A stretch of 64,000 nucleotides of DNA. It comes from Deroplatys truncata (lineage: Eukaryota > Arthropoda > Insecta > Mantodea > Mantidae). The translations under genes and the position numbers were made by a program. Positions 46,166 through 57,265 of the stretch are shown piece after piece (position 1 is the first letter of the stretch; each line of letters starts with the position of its first letter). The stretch spans positions 56,262,421 through 56,326,420 of the forward strand of contig CM060978.1 in the NCBI GenBank assembly GCA_030765065.1. Direction: 5' to 3'. A model generated the notes under the pieces. The model ran no database searches. It saw only the letters and a list, made by a program, of their open reading frames with translations, and was not told the origin of the DNA.

Positions 46166-47070
46166 TTTGCACCACACATTTGGGAAGCAATTTTTTAAGA
46201 TTGTTTGTTACGTAATATGCTGTTACGTATAAGAAGCTAATTTTTGAAGATGTATTTTTGTTGTTACGCTTCAAGTTTAAAAAAAATATTAACTTTGTTA
46301 TTAAACTGCTTCTATAGATATTATTTATGTTTATGTTTGCCTTGGCTGCATCAGTATTATTTTACAGTCATGTATCTCTTACAAGGCGTGGTACGACAAG
46401 AATGTAGGCTTACACAGATTTTAAGTTTAAATTCACTTCTTTTTTTATTATTCCTTGGCACAAATTAAATAGCACTACACTGATATTAAGAGCTGTGAGA
46501 TTCCTCAATTTAAAACTTGCACTTTGTTATCGCGTATACTTAATTTTCGTTACACACGAATGCATAATATTTCTTTAGAGAACACATCTTCCATCCGGTC
46601 ACTACCAAGATTTGCAGGCAACTGAACATATTTCAACTGTCCAAACCCGTAATCTTTTGTATTTCAAGTCTCTGATTGGCTAATCCTAGTCCAATAGAAT
46701 ATCTGCATTTTACTAAAGCTTTTTCTGGCTGTTGATTGGCTATTTTTAAACTGTCACAAAATTTACATTATCGTTGCACTAATCATGACTAGTAGCATTT
46801 AAACTCTCAAACTCATTATTGCCTCAAGTTTACCTCATTGTTAGCAACTTTAAACTTATTATTTTCACAGCTCTTACACTATTAAATTACATAATGCATT
46901 CACATAACATTTTTGAACATGTTTACAATAATATAAGCATTTGCAATGACTGTTACATACATTTTTATAAATTATTACATACATATTGCTTCAAGGCGGG
47001 CTGTTATTGAAATTACATATTATATAATTTAATTTAAATAATTCAAGTGTTAAAATATTGCCTCAAGGTT
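45870..47070 (-). repeat. LTR family D, copy 2
   Basis: Shares with copies 1 and 3 the blocks gcctt(g/a)gctgc(g/a)tcagtatt, aatgtaggcttacacagatt, gctgtgagattc, agtctctgattgg, agctttttctgg and ttgttacatac. Its left part contains an extra duplicated segment with repeated ttgggaagcaatttttt. Confidence 0.65.
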
Positions 47071-47169
47071 GAAGAAGCTTTTTTATTGCACTACATGTGT
47101 CAGCTTAAATCCATCATGTTAAAGTCTCTGATTGTGAAACCTGTTTGTTGCACATCAGATATAAACAAA

Positions 47170-47342
47170 ATGCACTCTTGTACAGTACTAGTCACAATCA
47201 CTAGGTGTTCTGATGTGAAACCTACTGGATGGTACAGTAATACAATTTTGTTCAATACAGTACTAATCACTGTCACTAGATGTGTCTGATGTGAAGCATA
47301 CTGGGTGGTGCGGTAATACGATCTTGTTCAGTACAGTATGTG
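47170..47342. repeat. Imperfect tandem repeat, about 75-bp unit, about 2.2 copies
   Basis: tacagtacta begins at 47181 and 47256, and tacagtatg at 47332. The units share ctgatgtgaa..ctactgg/tactggg..gtaatac. Confidence 0.8.
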
Positions 47343-47589
47343 CATGTAATGGCTAGTTTCTCATTGTGTACCAGTATTCATTAGTTGAGACATGTGACTC
47401 ACTTGGATGTGAGATACATTTCATTTTGACTGACAAATGAAGATATTTAATAAAATCAGATTTCAATTATGTTCATTCGGTGCTCCTGTTGTTATACTCC
47501 ATCTGCAAAACCTTGTTCTTAACCTCAAAATGCATAGTTTCGTATTGCCTTTCTACTCTACAGTTTTCTGTACTTTGTTTTTTTACACC

Positions 47590-47830
47590 ATGTATACTAT
47601 GGAGCAGTGTGTGTTTGTGTTGAGTTTTCAGCTTGAATTTGTTCAGAAATTTCCTGTTCCTAACAGATCCACAGTTTATAGGTTATTAGAAACATTTAAA
47701 CAAACTGGGTCCTGTTAAACAAAAAAAAAAGCCTATATAGTAAACAGTTCTGAGAAAGATTAGACAAGATAGGAGATGTCATGGAAAGCAGCCCGAGAAA
47801 ATCGCTACCTCATATTGAACTTTTGATAAT
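47590..47830 (+). pseudogene. Mariner-like transposase N-terminal remnant
   Basis: Frames read YTMEQCVFVLSFQLEFVQKF and PVPNRSTVYRLLETFKQTGS, then KKKAYIVNSSE and AARENRYLI. This is the HTH region of a mariner-like transposase family; the following catalytic part is absent. Confidence 0.6.
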
Positions 47831-49165
47831 AATTGACTGGCCTGCTTGCTCTTCAGGTGTATATCCCTGTGGTTATTATCTAGTGAATGCTTATGAATAA
47901 ACTTTCTGTAACAAATCTCCATATGCTCAATAAACTAGAAGTCAGTAGCCGGTGTACATTTTCCAGTATTTTGGTTACAGAAATTAGTGTTCAATAATGT
48001 GTTAAACAGCTGCTAGGTTTGTATAGATGCCGAGAGGCATTGATTCAAACACCTATAATGATAGGTAACATAACATTCACATTGATTTGTATTGTTAACA
48101 TTATCTAAAGGAGAAACAGTAAGCCAATCTGTTGCTATGGCACAACTTAGTTAATATAGTAGTGTCTTGGGAGTGGCAGGTTGACAGTGGCATCATTAAA
48201 CAGAAACCCAGCATTAACAGTCCCTGATATATCAGATCATTACATCTAAGGTTACTTGCATATATTTTAAGTCCCCTGACAGTCACTGTGTTAAGTCTGA
48301 GATGGTTTATACAATAGCAAGCAAGTAGAGGCATGCGAGTAGGAGAGAATGGTACAAAATGATATGTAAACTTATACATCCATTTTTCTGGTATTTAATT
48401 TCATAGGTACCCCAGATAGGGGTACCCCTTTTGGACAGGTCTGATTGTAAGCTTTATGAATATTATGGAGTATGAACTTAGTTTCACATATCTACCTCTG
48501 AATGTTCAACAAAAATAAGGATTTGTGGTATATTTTAACTATATGTTTAAGAATTGTATAGTTAATGACGTTGTTTTTCATTGTGAACACTTTTCAAATT
48601 ATGACTGAAAAAACAAAAAAAAAAATCATTTAAAAATTTACCTGGCTGTGGTATTGGATCTGTTCTGCACAGCATTTCTTAATTAGGCAAAGATAATGAA
48701 GAAACAAAATAATCTTTTCATCTCCTATGAGAATTCAGCGTAACTATTGCCTGTTTATTGATTTGTATAAAGAATTCACTCTCTTTGCATTCGAACACAC
48801 AACTGGCCATAAGAACCTTTAGGATACAGCAATGCTTGTGTCAGAGGCTTTGCATAATTGGAGGAAAATTATATTGCTTAAAAATTGTCAAAAGGTTCTG
48901 TTTTCTTCTGATTACATTAAACATAAAACTTAATATAAAGGATACAACAAATTTTAATAAGCTATGTCAAACCATTGTTAAGATATTAAGTTTTTATTCA
49001 TAATTATTAATCACTTTTTGATAAGGTAATATGAAATGTTCCTTGGATCCTATGGTTTGTCTTATCAGTTTCACATTTTTAATTTGAGCTTCATTTACAA
49101 ATAAAGATGGTGCCTGATAAGTAATGTTGGTTTTTAAGCAAAACTTTATTTGGAACGTTTCCTGA
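47831..49165. other. Unassigned AT-rich downstream sequence
   Basis: No supported gene or recognised repeat in this stretch. Confidence 0.45.
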
Positions 49166-49389
49166 CAAGAAATGAAACTATTCTTCAAAGAGAGACCATC
49201 ATATTTTATGACCTTTAACTCTTTCAGTGAGGTTTATTATGATGGTAACAGTCTCTGGCTTTTGATGCGAAGAATTCGGTGAGACCCACTTCCAGAGCTT
49301 TAATGTTTTCAAAATTTCTTCCACACAAGAAATGGGCTATGGATCAATGGTAATCTGAAGGCACAAGATCAGGGCTGTATATTGGGTGT

Positions 49390-49896
49390 TGACGCTGATC
49401 ATGCCCAAATGTATTGTATTAGCTCAACATTCAATAAAGATATCAATTACAGATAAACTGACAAATACATTACAAATAAAATATAAAAGTTATAATGAGA
49501 CACATGGCTGTATAAGTATTGTGAAAAAAATGAAGTAAACCAAGTCTTATATTTATTTATAGCAAAATTATTTTTATATATCCCAAACTTATAAGTTCTG
49601 TAACTGCAAGGAAATAACTGTTTATGTTTACTATAACTGCAGGGTGCTTGTATTCAGTCTTATTTACATTTAATTAGTGATGGGACGATACCACTATTTC
49701 TCGGTACTCGATACTTACTTTATAAAAAACTGAAAAGCGGTAGCTTGTTCACTGAATTATGTTCTTATTAGTAGTTTTCTGTGTATAAATGCATGGTATA
49801 CTAATTCCGAAATTGTTCCTGTTTGCCATTCTCTAATTGGCAGCAACTTTATATCTTGATATTGCCCATATTGTTAGTCAAGGTTAATGATAATAA

Positions 49897-49977
<81 letters not shown>
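49390..49977. mobile_element. 588-bp insertion with (TAA)n tail and 11-bp target duplication
   Basis: ATATTGGGTGT occurs at 49379-49389 and 49978-49988. Deleting one copy plus the insert restores the mariner reading ...PPHPIYSPDL.... The insert ends in a long (TAA)n run, as seen for some LINEs and SINEs. It contains gtgatgggacgataccacta near 49677 but no coding sequence I recognise. Confidence 0.8.

Positions 49978-49980
<3 letters not shown>
49896..49980. repeat. (TAA)n microsatellite
   Basis: About 27 TAA units forming the tail of the insertion. Confidence 0.95.
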
Positions 49981-50790
49981 TTGGGTGTGGAGGCAGTTTG
50001 ACTCCTTCCAATTTCTGAATTATTGTTGTTGTTCATACAGTATGGGGGTTGCATTGTCCTGCTCCAAGAGAATTCTATTTCAGTTAACTAATGCTGGATA
50101 TCTCCGTCTCAAAATTTCATAAACTCATTCCAGTTGTTGAGAATAAGGATCCACATTGACTGCATGTTATTTGGAATAAACTCCCAGTGAATCACTCCTT
50201 CAAAATTCCACCAGGCATGGGCATTACTTTGGGGTTGAACTGATCTTTTAAATGATGACTTTGGCAGGTTTACGGGGATTGAGCCACTGTTTTGAGGTGT
50301 CAGTGTTGCAGTAATATATGCATTTTTCATCACATGACAATTCTCCTAATACATCTATCATTCATGGGAACACTAATATGTTGATGACAGAAATCCACTC
50401 TATGATGAGTCTATTAAGGTATCAATTCATGAGGTATAGATCTACAGCTTCTGTTTGATTTTCCAAGTTATTAATCTGTTGATGTATGGCACCTTCTGAC
50501 AGCCTACAAGTAATTTGTTGGGTATTTTCTTCCAAAACTCTGCATGTATTCTCAGTATCCCATAATTTAGGTCTTCTTTTACAGCATTGAAACGGAATGA
50601 TCATTGTGCCACACACTCACCAACAACACGTTCTCCTTCCACTTCACATATTTTTCGAGCCGTGGCAGCAGTTTTATAATCTTGTTTCCAGTAATGCTTT
50701 AGAAGGACTCTAATCTCAAACTTAGTAACTTCCATTTTATGATTGTGTATTAACAACTGATGACTGGCATATTCTTGCAATATATGCAAT

Positions 50791-53240
50791 ACTAGTTACG
50801 GTATCCTGTATATAGCATTGGCGAAACAAAGAAAACTAATTCTATCTTATAAAACATCAAACTTAAATACCGACATTACTTATAGTACAACTTAATATAA
50901 AGAAATTGTTCTGCAGGCATTTCTTCATTTTAATTAGTTTAAGAGAAAACAATTATTGTTTGCATGTTATTAAATTTTTTGAGTATGGCTTATGCAAACT
51001 AAGTAATTTAGGCTAAACTATTTCATATTTTTAAAATACGTAGTGTACAAGAATTTTTAGATCTATAGTTTCTGAAGCTCTCCTGCAATTTTCAAGCTGT
51101 GGGGTTATAAATTGTGGTTCAAGAAGCATTTTGAAAAGTGAAAAATGCTGAAAAAAGCAACTGAGAAAGATGGAGTTTAAAGTTCAACACAGTGCTTTAC
51201 CAAATGCTTCAGGACAAATTAAATAGCCATTTGTGACTTGAAACATTTTTATATTAAAAAGCCAATTGTATAGTGTGAAAGTACAAGTTGTAAGTACAAT
51301 AAAAATGAAAGTTGCATAAAAGTTTTGCCAAATTTTATGATGCATTTCCTTAAGCATTAAGCATTTCAGGGTTTTACTTACATCAATTTTGTACTTGGTC
51401 TTGGTGGAAATAAATGTTTACTATTTCATTTAGGAGACCTGTGTTGAAAATTCAGTTGCGGAATTTGAACATCTATACAAATTATCTGCGGTATTGACAT
51501 GACTGCTCTTACTGCAATAAATAATACATTTCACAAAAGAATTTGGAAACTACTATTGACTTCACTTTATTTTCAAATAAATAACTTCATATTATCTTTG
51601 GGCAGAAAAATAATTAAATTAATATGACTAAAAAAATCTAAAACTAAACGCACTGCTACCATTTAACAGTAAACTTAATTAATGTTCACAATATTGAGTT
51701 TTAATAACAATAACAATTTACTTGCTCTACTTACCTAGTTTTAACTAGATCTTTTGCAGGCTGTTGTTCACATTGTTAGTCAGTGTTCACTGCTGGATCC
51801 AAAGAGCAAACCAGATAAAGCAGTTCTGATGCTAGTTTTAGGAATTGCAGATTGAAATATGTTCTAGATGTCAAAATTAAATTATGTGCATTTTCTTGCA
51901 AATGTTTGACTCATTCACATTGTTTATTCCTTTCAACAAATGTACCAGTAGGCCATATATGAGTGCACTTAGAGGGGGGCACCACTGTGTTTGTTGACAA
52001 TATCAGACTAGGGATCAGAGAGAAGTAAGGGGCAAGGCGATAGGGGAATGTACAGTTGCAAATGAAAACAGTACTACATTTGCAGGCCTCAGCCTCACTA
52101 GTAAATGTAACTCAGACTACTGAAGTTTTCCTTACCTAACTGTCCTTTCGATGCCCTGTCACCCACTTGTTCCCTAACTGTTTAGTTCCCCTTCCCACTG
52201 AATACACTCATATCGTGGTTGAGTTTTCTTTTATATATTGTGTTGTTTTACCTAAAAATGATGAGAGATGGCTGATTTATCCACTTGTTTGAATTTTAGG
52301 TTCCTTAGATGTTCATTAGATCTTGTATCTAAATTTCTTTTCATCTTTCAATTTGCATAGTTTATTTTATAGATTCTCTGAATTTCTAACTTAGTGATAC
52401 TTATCCATTTTCTTAGAACTCGAAGAGGGTTTTTATGCCGCATTTATTTACTGGAGTCAAAAAAATGTTATGATTTGCAAAGATTTTATGGAATTTAGTA
52501 GTAGATTTTGGACGATATGAGAATTTTTTGAAAATTGGGCTGAAAGTTATGATGTGTTTGATTTGTTTTATTCTTTTAATCTGCTGATTCTATATTATAG
52601 TTTTGAAATTAAATTAAATAGAAGCAGTAAGCCTTCAAAAGAAGTAAAAGTTGCATAACATAATCTTAAATTGGTATACAGGTTAAAAGACATAATTTAT
52701 CTGTTAGTCAAGAAAGTCTAACAGTTACTTAAAGCTGCATGGATTGAAGGATTTATGTGACAAAAATGGCATTTTATTATTCATGCAAGCATTCAATTGA
52801 ATATTTATTTTCACCTTTAATACACTTTCATGAATACACAAACACAAACAAAACAGAAAAAAATTTATAATTGCAGCAACTCAAGTTCAAAAACAAATTT
52901 ATAATCTAATAAGTTTTAACATCCATCTATACAGACTTCCTTACTCACAGCCCCAGAATTATCTATATAGTGAAGCCCCCCCCCCCCAAGTAATTTACAT
53001 TCCACTATTTAAGTATTTTATCAACTTATATCCAAATTCTCTCATCTTTCTCAACTGCTCCAATTTATTTCTCACTTACTTTTCCCAAATATTCTCCATT
53101 TTATTTCTGTTTTTTTCCCATATCAGTCAGACTTTTAAGTTCTATAATTTATTTCTTAATTTGTCAAATTTGATTTTCCATATATTCGCACTTCATAATA
53201 AACAATGAAATATTCATAAAAATTTAAAGAAGTCATTGTT
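50791..53240. other. Unassigned downstream sequence
   Basis: AT-rich with no gene I can support. There is a C-run at about 52977-52988. The stretch at 51930-52240 is less AT-rich but has no long frame. Confidence 0.4.
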
Positions 53241-53244
53241 AACA

Positions 53245-53726
53245 AAGGAGTTTTATGATATGTATAAAACGATATTAAAAACACATGAACTCTACATACT
53301 TCAAGCAGTTAAGATGCATTTCGAGAAGCGTGCTTCTCATCAGTTTGTTGAGTGGAGGTTGCAGCCAGGAAATTCTTAGCCAAGTCATTGTGCCTATACT
53401 ATTCTCTGTGTACTATGGCTGCTCGGACAATGTTGTCAATTGGCGAGGTTTCAAAATTCACAAGACGTGGCTCGTTCTTGGTAATTAAAATTCTTTCCCA
53501 TGGATCAAGTGCTAAGTGTGCCTTGATGTGTTTGAGCAATTTCATGATTAAAGTTCCAAAAATGGGATGAAACCGTAGACTTGTCCACTTGTTTAACTTT
53601 TATGTTACTTAAATGTTCCTTCATTCTAATTACCAGGTTCTGCTTTGTTTCTCCAACATAAATTTTATCACACTCTAAACATTCAATTTTATATATTCCA
53701 GCCATCTTATTTTTAGCTACACTATT
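53245..53726 (-). pseudogene. Penelope-like retroelement 3' part with GIY-YIG endonuclease
   Basis: The minus strand encodes MAGIYKIECLECDKIYVGET, NLVIRMKEHLSNIKVKQ and SSHFWNFNHE, a GIY-YIG domain with GIY, YVG and the R-x-x-EH helix. After a frame break come a C-terminal region (HLALDPWERIL, PIDNIVRAA) and non-coding sequence with CTGATGA...GAAA (complement 53319-53343). The 5' part is cut off where repeat A begins. The domain belongs to the Penelope-like class of retroelements, which use it for target cleavage. Confidence 0.8.
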
Positions 53727-54690
53727 TTTACTTTCTCTACTATGTATAGTAAGTAGGGGAAGTATTGTATTCCACCCAAAAATTTGATACCGAGATTTCA
53801 CCGGAAATACATGTTTTGAGACCCCCTGAATCCAAAAAAGCATTTTTGGAAACATGTCCGTGTGTGTGTGTCTGTGTGTATGTGAACAGCATAACTCAGA
53901 AATGAACAGTCGGATAAATGCCAAACTTGGTAATTAGATTCAGTATTTTCCAGAGATGCGACACGAAGGTTTTCAAGAAAATCCCCCCACCCCAGATTAC
54001 CCTTTACATGGAACATTTGTCAAAAATTTTAATTTTCTCAAAAAGGGCTCTAATGATTTTGATTAAAATATCATATGTTTAAGATATTTGCATGACAAAT
54101 AAAATGTATATCTTGAATTTTCTGGGAATGTCTCCAAAAGTATTCTTCATTGTGAACGACTTTTGCATAACTGGTAAACTATAAGAGATAGACAAACTTT
54201 TACTACACAAAAAATGTAGATCGCATTAAAATACACAATTTATGTCTTATACATTTTTTGTTGTTGAGTGAACCATTTTCGAGATATTGCTTGTTATTTC
54301 CTTAAATTTTTTAATACTTATTTTCTCAAATGGGAATTCGTTATTGATTTTTTTGTCTTGGATATGTAAAGAGTATTAATCTGTGACAAAGGGAATGGTG
54401 TTGCACCTAGCAACCAGCTATTAAGAGATATGTCTATGTTTAAAGGCTAATGTATTTCTATATTGCACTTGCAAATACAAAACAAGGGAAACATAGTAGG
54501 CCTTAAGCGATAGTCAAATATTTTTAGAACTGGTCGCTATGTGTAAAATGTAATTCTCTTTGCATATCAAAAGATCGTTTCTGCAAACATTTATCTCGAT
54601 TAATATGAAGTAGATGGAGAATAAGAGTATGTAAAAACAGTTTGTACAAGAGTAGACAAAGTCATGTGAGTGGAACACATCAGATTTTTA
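53727..54690 (-). repeat. Repeat family A, full-length copy between two Penelope-like pieces
   Basis: Runs from ttactttctctactatgtat to gagtggaacacatcagattt. Highly similar to the 6.7 and 17.7 kb copies. It abuts GIY-YIG coding sequence on its left and a related Penelope-like 3' piece on its right. Confidence 0.88.
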
Positions 54691-54754
54691 AGGGATGATT
54701 TTCAATAGATATCTTAAATTATATCTATATTGTGTGTCAACTTTAGTTTGAAAT

Positions 54755-55110
54755 AAAATGGTAAATCACATTGCTCAAACACATCAAGGCACCCCTAGCA
54801 TGGGGCACCCCTTGCATGGGACACCCCTTGGTACATGGGAAAACATTTTAATTAGCAAGAAAACGAACCACATCTTATGAATTTTGAAACCCCACCAGTT
54901 GACAACATCGTCCAAGTAGACATAGAACACAGAAAGGCAGAATGACTTGGCTGAGAATTTCCTGGCTGCAAGCTCCAGTTGATGATGAGGAGTGCACTTC
55001 TTGAAACGTGTCTTAAGTGCTTGAAGTATGTGGAGTTGATATGTTTTTAATATTGTTTTAGTACTCACAATGAAATATTCCTTCAAGCTCCCAACACAAT
55101 GCAGCCTTAT
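54755..55110 (+). pseudogene. Penelope-like retroelement 3' piece, second copy
   Basis: The + strand tgctcaaacacatcaaggca, aattagcaagaaaacgaacc, ttgacaacatcgtcc, aatttcctggctgcaagctcc and cttgaagtatgtgg match, block by block, the minus-strand sequence of 53270-53540. A degenerate TTGATGA...GAAAC core is near 54975-55005. A small tandem caccccttgcatgggaca duplication is present near 54800. Confidence 0.72.
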
Positions 55111-55424
55111 CATTTTCTCCTCTCAAACTTTTAAAAACATGCTCCTGATTGCATCCATGCAAACCCTTCCCTCCTAAATTTATCACAACAATCCAGATAT
55201 TTCTCCCTCCCCAAATCCTTTTTAATTATTGTATATAATTCTTTTCTCTAAAACTAACCCAAATTTCTTGCCAGACTATATCTTCAATTCTTTGTCTAAC
55301 TTCCTTCCAAAACCTTACTCTAATTTCATTACCAAGTTTCCATGGTTCCTCCATCCCAATTGCTTGTAACATTTCCCATACTCATCTAGCTCCTACCTCT
55401 CATTACCTCCATTTGGAATTTCAT

Positions 55425-56400
55425 ACTCATTGATGTAGATATGTTTCTTTACGTTATTTGGCCCACATTTTGGGGTCAATTTGAAGTAGGTTGTATTGAA
55501 AGAGTTGTATTATATTTCAACTGTTGGGATCAGAACTTGAAGTTCATTGCAACCGCACGTATAGTACCCACTTTCTGGTAGCCATCGCCCCAAATGTACT
55601 TTCCAGTGGCCTTTGCACCCCCCAAAAAATGTTTAAAAATATTAACTTTGTAATTTGACAGTTTCTTTAAATATTATATATTTATGTTTGCCTTGGCTGC
55701 GTCAGTATTATTGTTAGAGACATGTTTCTCTTAGCAGGGTTGTGGTGTGACTGAAGAATGTAGGCTTACACAGATTATAATTTTACTTCACTCCTTTTAT
55801 TAATGCTTGACATGATTTAAATAACACTTCACTGATATAGAGAGAGAGCTGTGAGATTCTTTTATTAATTACTTGCAGTTTTTAACACACAAACCATTTT
55901 TGTCTCAGACGAATATGTATTAAATTTCTCAAGGACACATCTCGTGTCAGGACTCTGTTTACAAGCAACTGAATTTATTTCTAGCGCCTAAATTTGTAAA
56001 TTTCTGTATTTAAAGTCTCTGATTGACTATTCCTAATCCAATAGAATACTTTTATTTAAATAAAGCTTTTTCTGGTTGTTGATTGGCTATTTTATAAACT
56101 GTCACAAAAATTACATTATTGTTGCTCCAAGAATGACTAGTAGCATTATTACACTTTCTTACTCATTATTGCCTCAAGGTTACCTCATTGTTAGCAACTT
56201 TTAACCTATTATTCTCACAGCTGCTACATTATTAAATTATGTAATACATTCACATAACATTGTTACACATGTATACAATAATATAAACATATATAATGAC
56301 TGTAATATACACTTTTTATATCTTGTTACATACACATATTGCTTTAAGGCAATATATAATTTGACTGAAATCATTCAAGTGTTAAAAATACTGCCTCATC
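55425..56400 (-). repeat. LTR family D, copy 3 with PBS-like sequence
   Basis: Closely similar to copy 1 over its whole length. The PBS-like TGACCCCAAAATGTGGGCC (complement near 55460) is at the left, and the TGAGGCAG start (complement near 56397) is at the right. Confidence 0.65.
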
Positions 56401-57139
56401 ATACACTCTTTTAAGACTGTGAATTAAATCTTATTTTCAACAATTCCTTAGTATGTCCCCACACTACCACTCCATACAACGTTTGAGGCAAGCAAGGAGT
56501 TCATAAGTTGAGTGTAGGGGTATAGAAATCAGCCTTGAAACCAGAGGTGGATCTCAGTGTAAACTGAAAAAGTTGATAAACATTTTTCTTTCTGTGTTTC
56601 TTAGATTAGTAGTAAAACACTTTGAAATTGTACTGGTTCAGTGGTTCAGGATTGATATGTTGTGCCTTATGTATGTGGGAGTTGTTATAGTGTGGATGCA
56701 TATGTTGTGCTTTGGGAATTAACTCTCAGGGTTTTCTTCTAAATTATTTAGGAATACTTTCGCCACACTACTGAAATAATAAAATACATATGTTTGTTTT
56801 AATAAATTCTTTTTATTGAATTTATTGTTTACTACTGCCCTAAGCCTTTGAATCACTTACAAAAGTTTTCTTTTATGTGTGTGTGTGTGTGTGTGTTTTT
56901 TTTATAAATCTGATTCCAAAAGAATTTCTATCCAACAAAATCTTTTTTTCAACAAAATTTATCTTCCACCAAAACCACAAGAACGCATCTTTTTGTGTTT
57001 TTCTGAGTGTTGAATTACTTGAATGTTTTCTTTTAATAATTATTAACAATTTTTGTAATAATTATGGTGGAGAGCTTTATTATAACTTTACTCTGCCTTG
57101 TGGAGTTTCAATTCAGGCATTTCTAGCATGCCTTACTTC

Positions 57140-57265
57140 AAAAGGGAAGTAAAAGTACCTCAAGTCTGGTAAAGAGGCCTCTGAGCAAAATTACCAGCCT
57201 TTCACGCCCAATATAGAATGGGATGCTAAGGACCACAGCAGTTAAAGAGTGTCCATAAATAGAAC
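57140..57265 (+). repeat. Short dispersed repeat family E, copy 1
   Basis: ttaccagcctttcacgccca, atatagaatgggatgctaag and gaccacagcagttaaagag are also found at 61340-61510. Confidence 0.75.

Larger units (their letters stand above)
49190..50790 (-). mobile_element. Mariner transposon remnant, split by an insertion
   Basis: The minus strand starts MEVTKFEIRVLLKHYWKQDY and ARKICEVEGERVVGECVAQ. It continues with WDTENTCRVLEEN, WWNFEGVIHWEFIPN, LLEQDNA and LEGVKLPPHPI. After a 588-bp insertion it resumes YSPDLVPSDYH, then a stop, and FLCGRNFENI...TEFFASKARD. This covers HTH and DDD catalytic regions of a classical mariner transposase (about 345 aa in intact members). Multiple stops and shifts make it a pseudogene. 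Confidence 0.85.

Noticed and set aside
53505..53924. 139-codon frame joining repeat A sequence to a GIY-YIG domain
   Set aside because: The fusion is accidental at the repeat boundary; only the GIY-YIG part (below about 53726) is meaningful.
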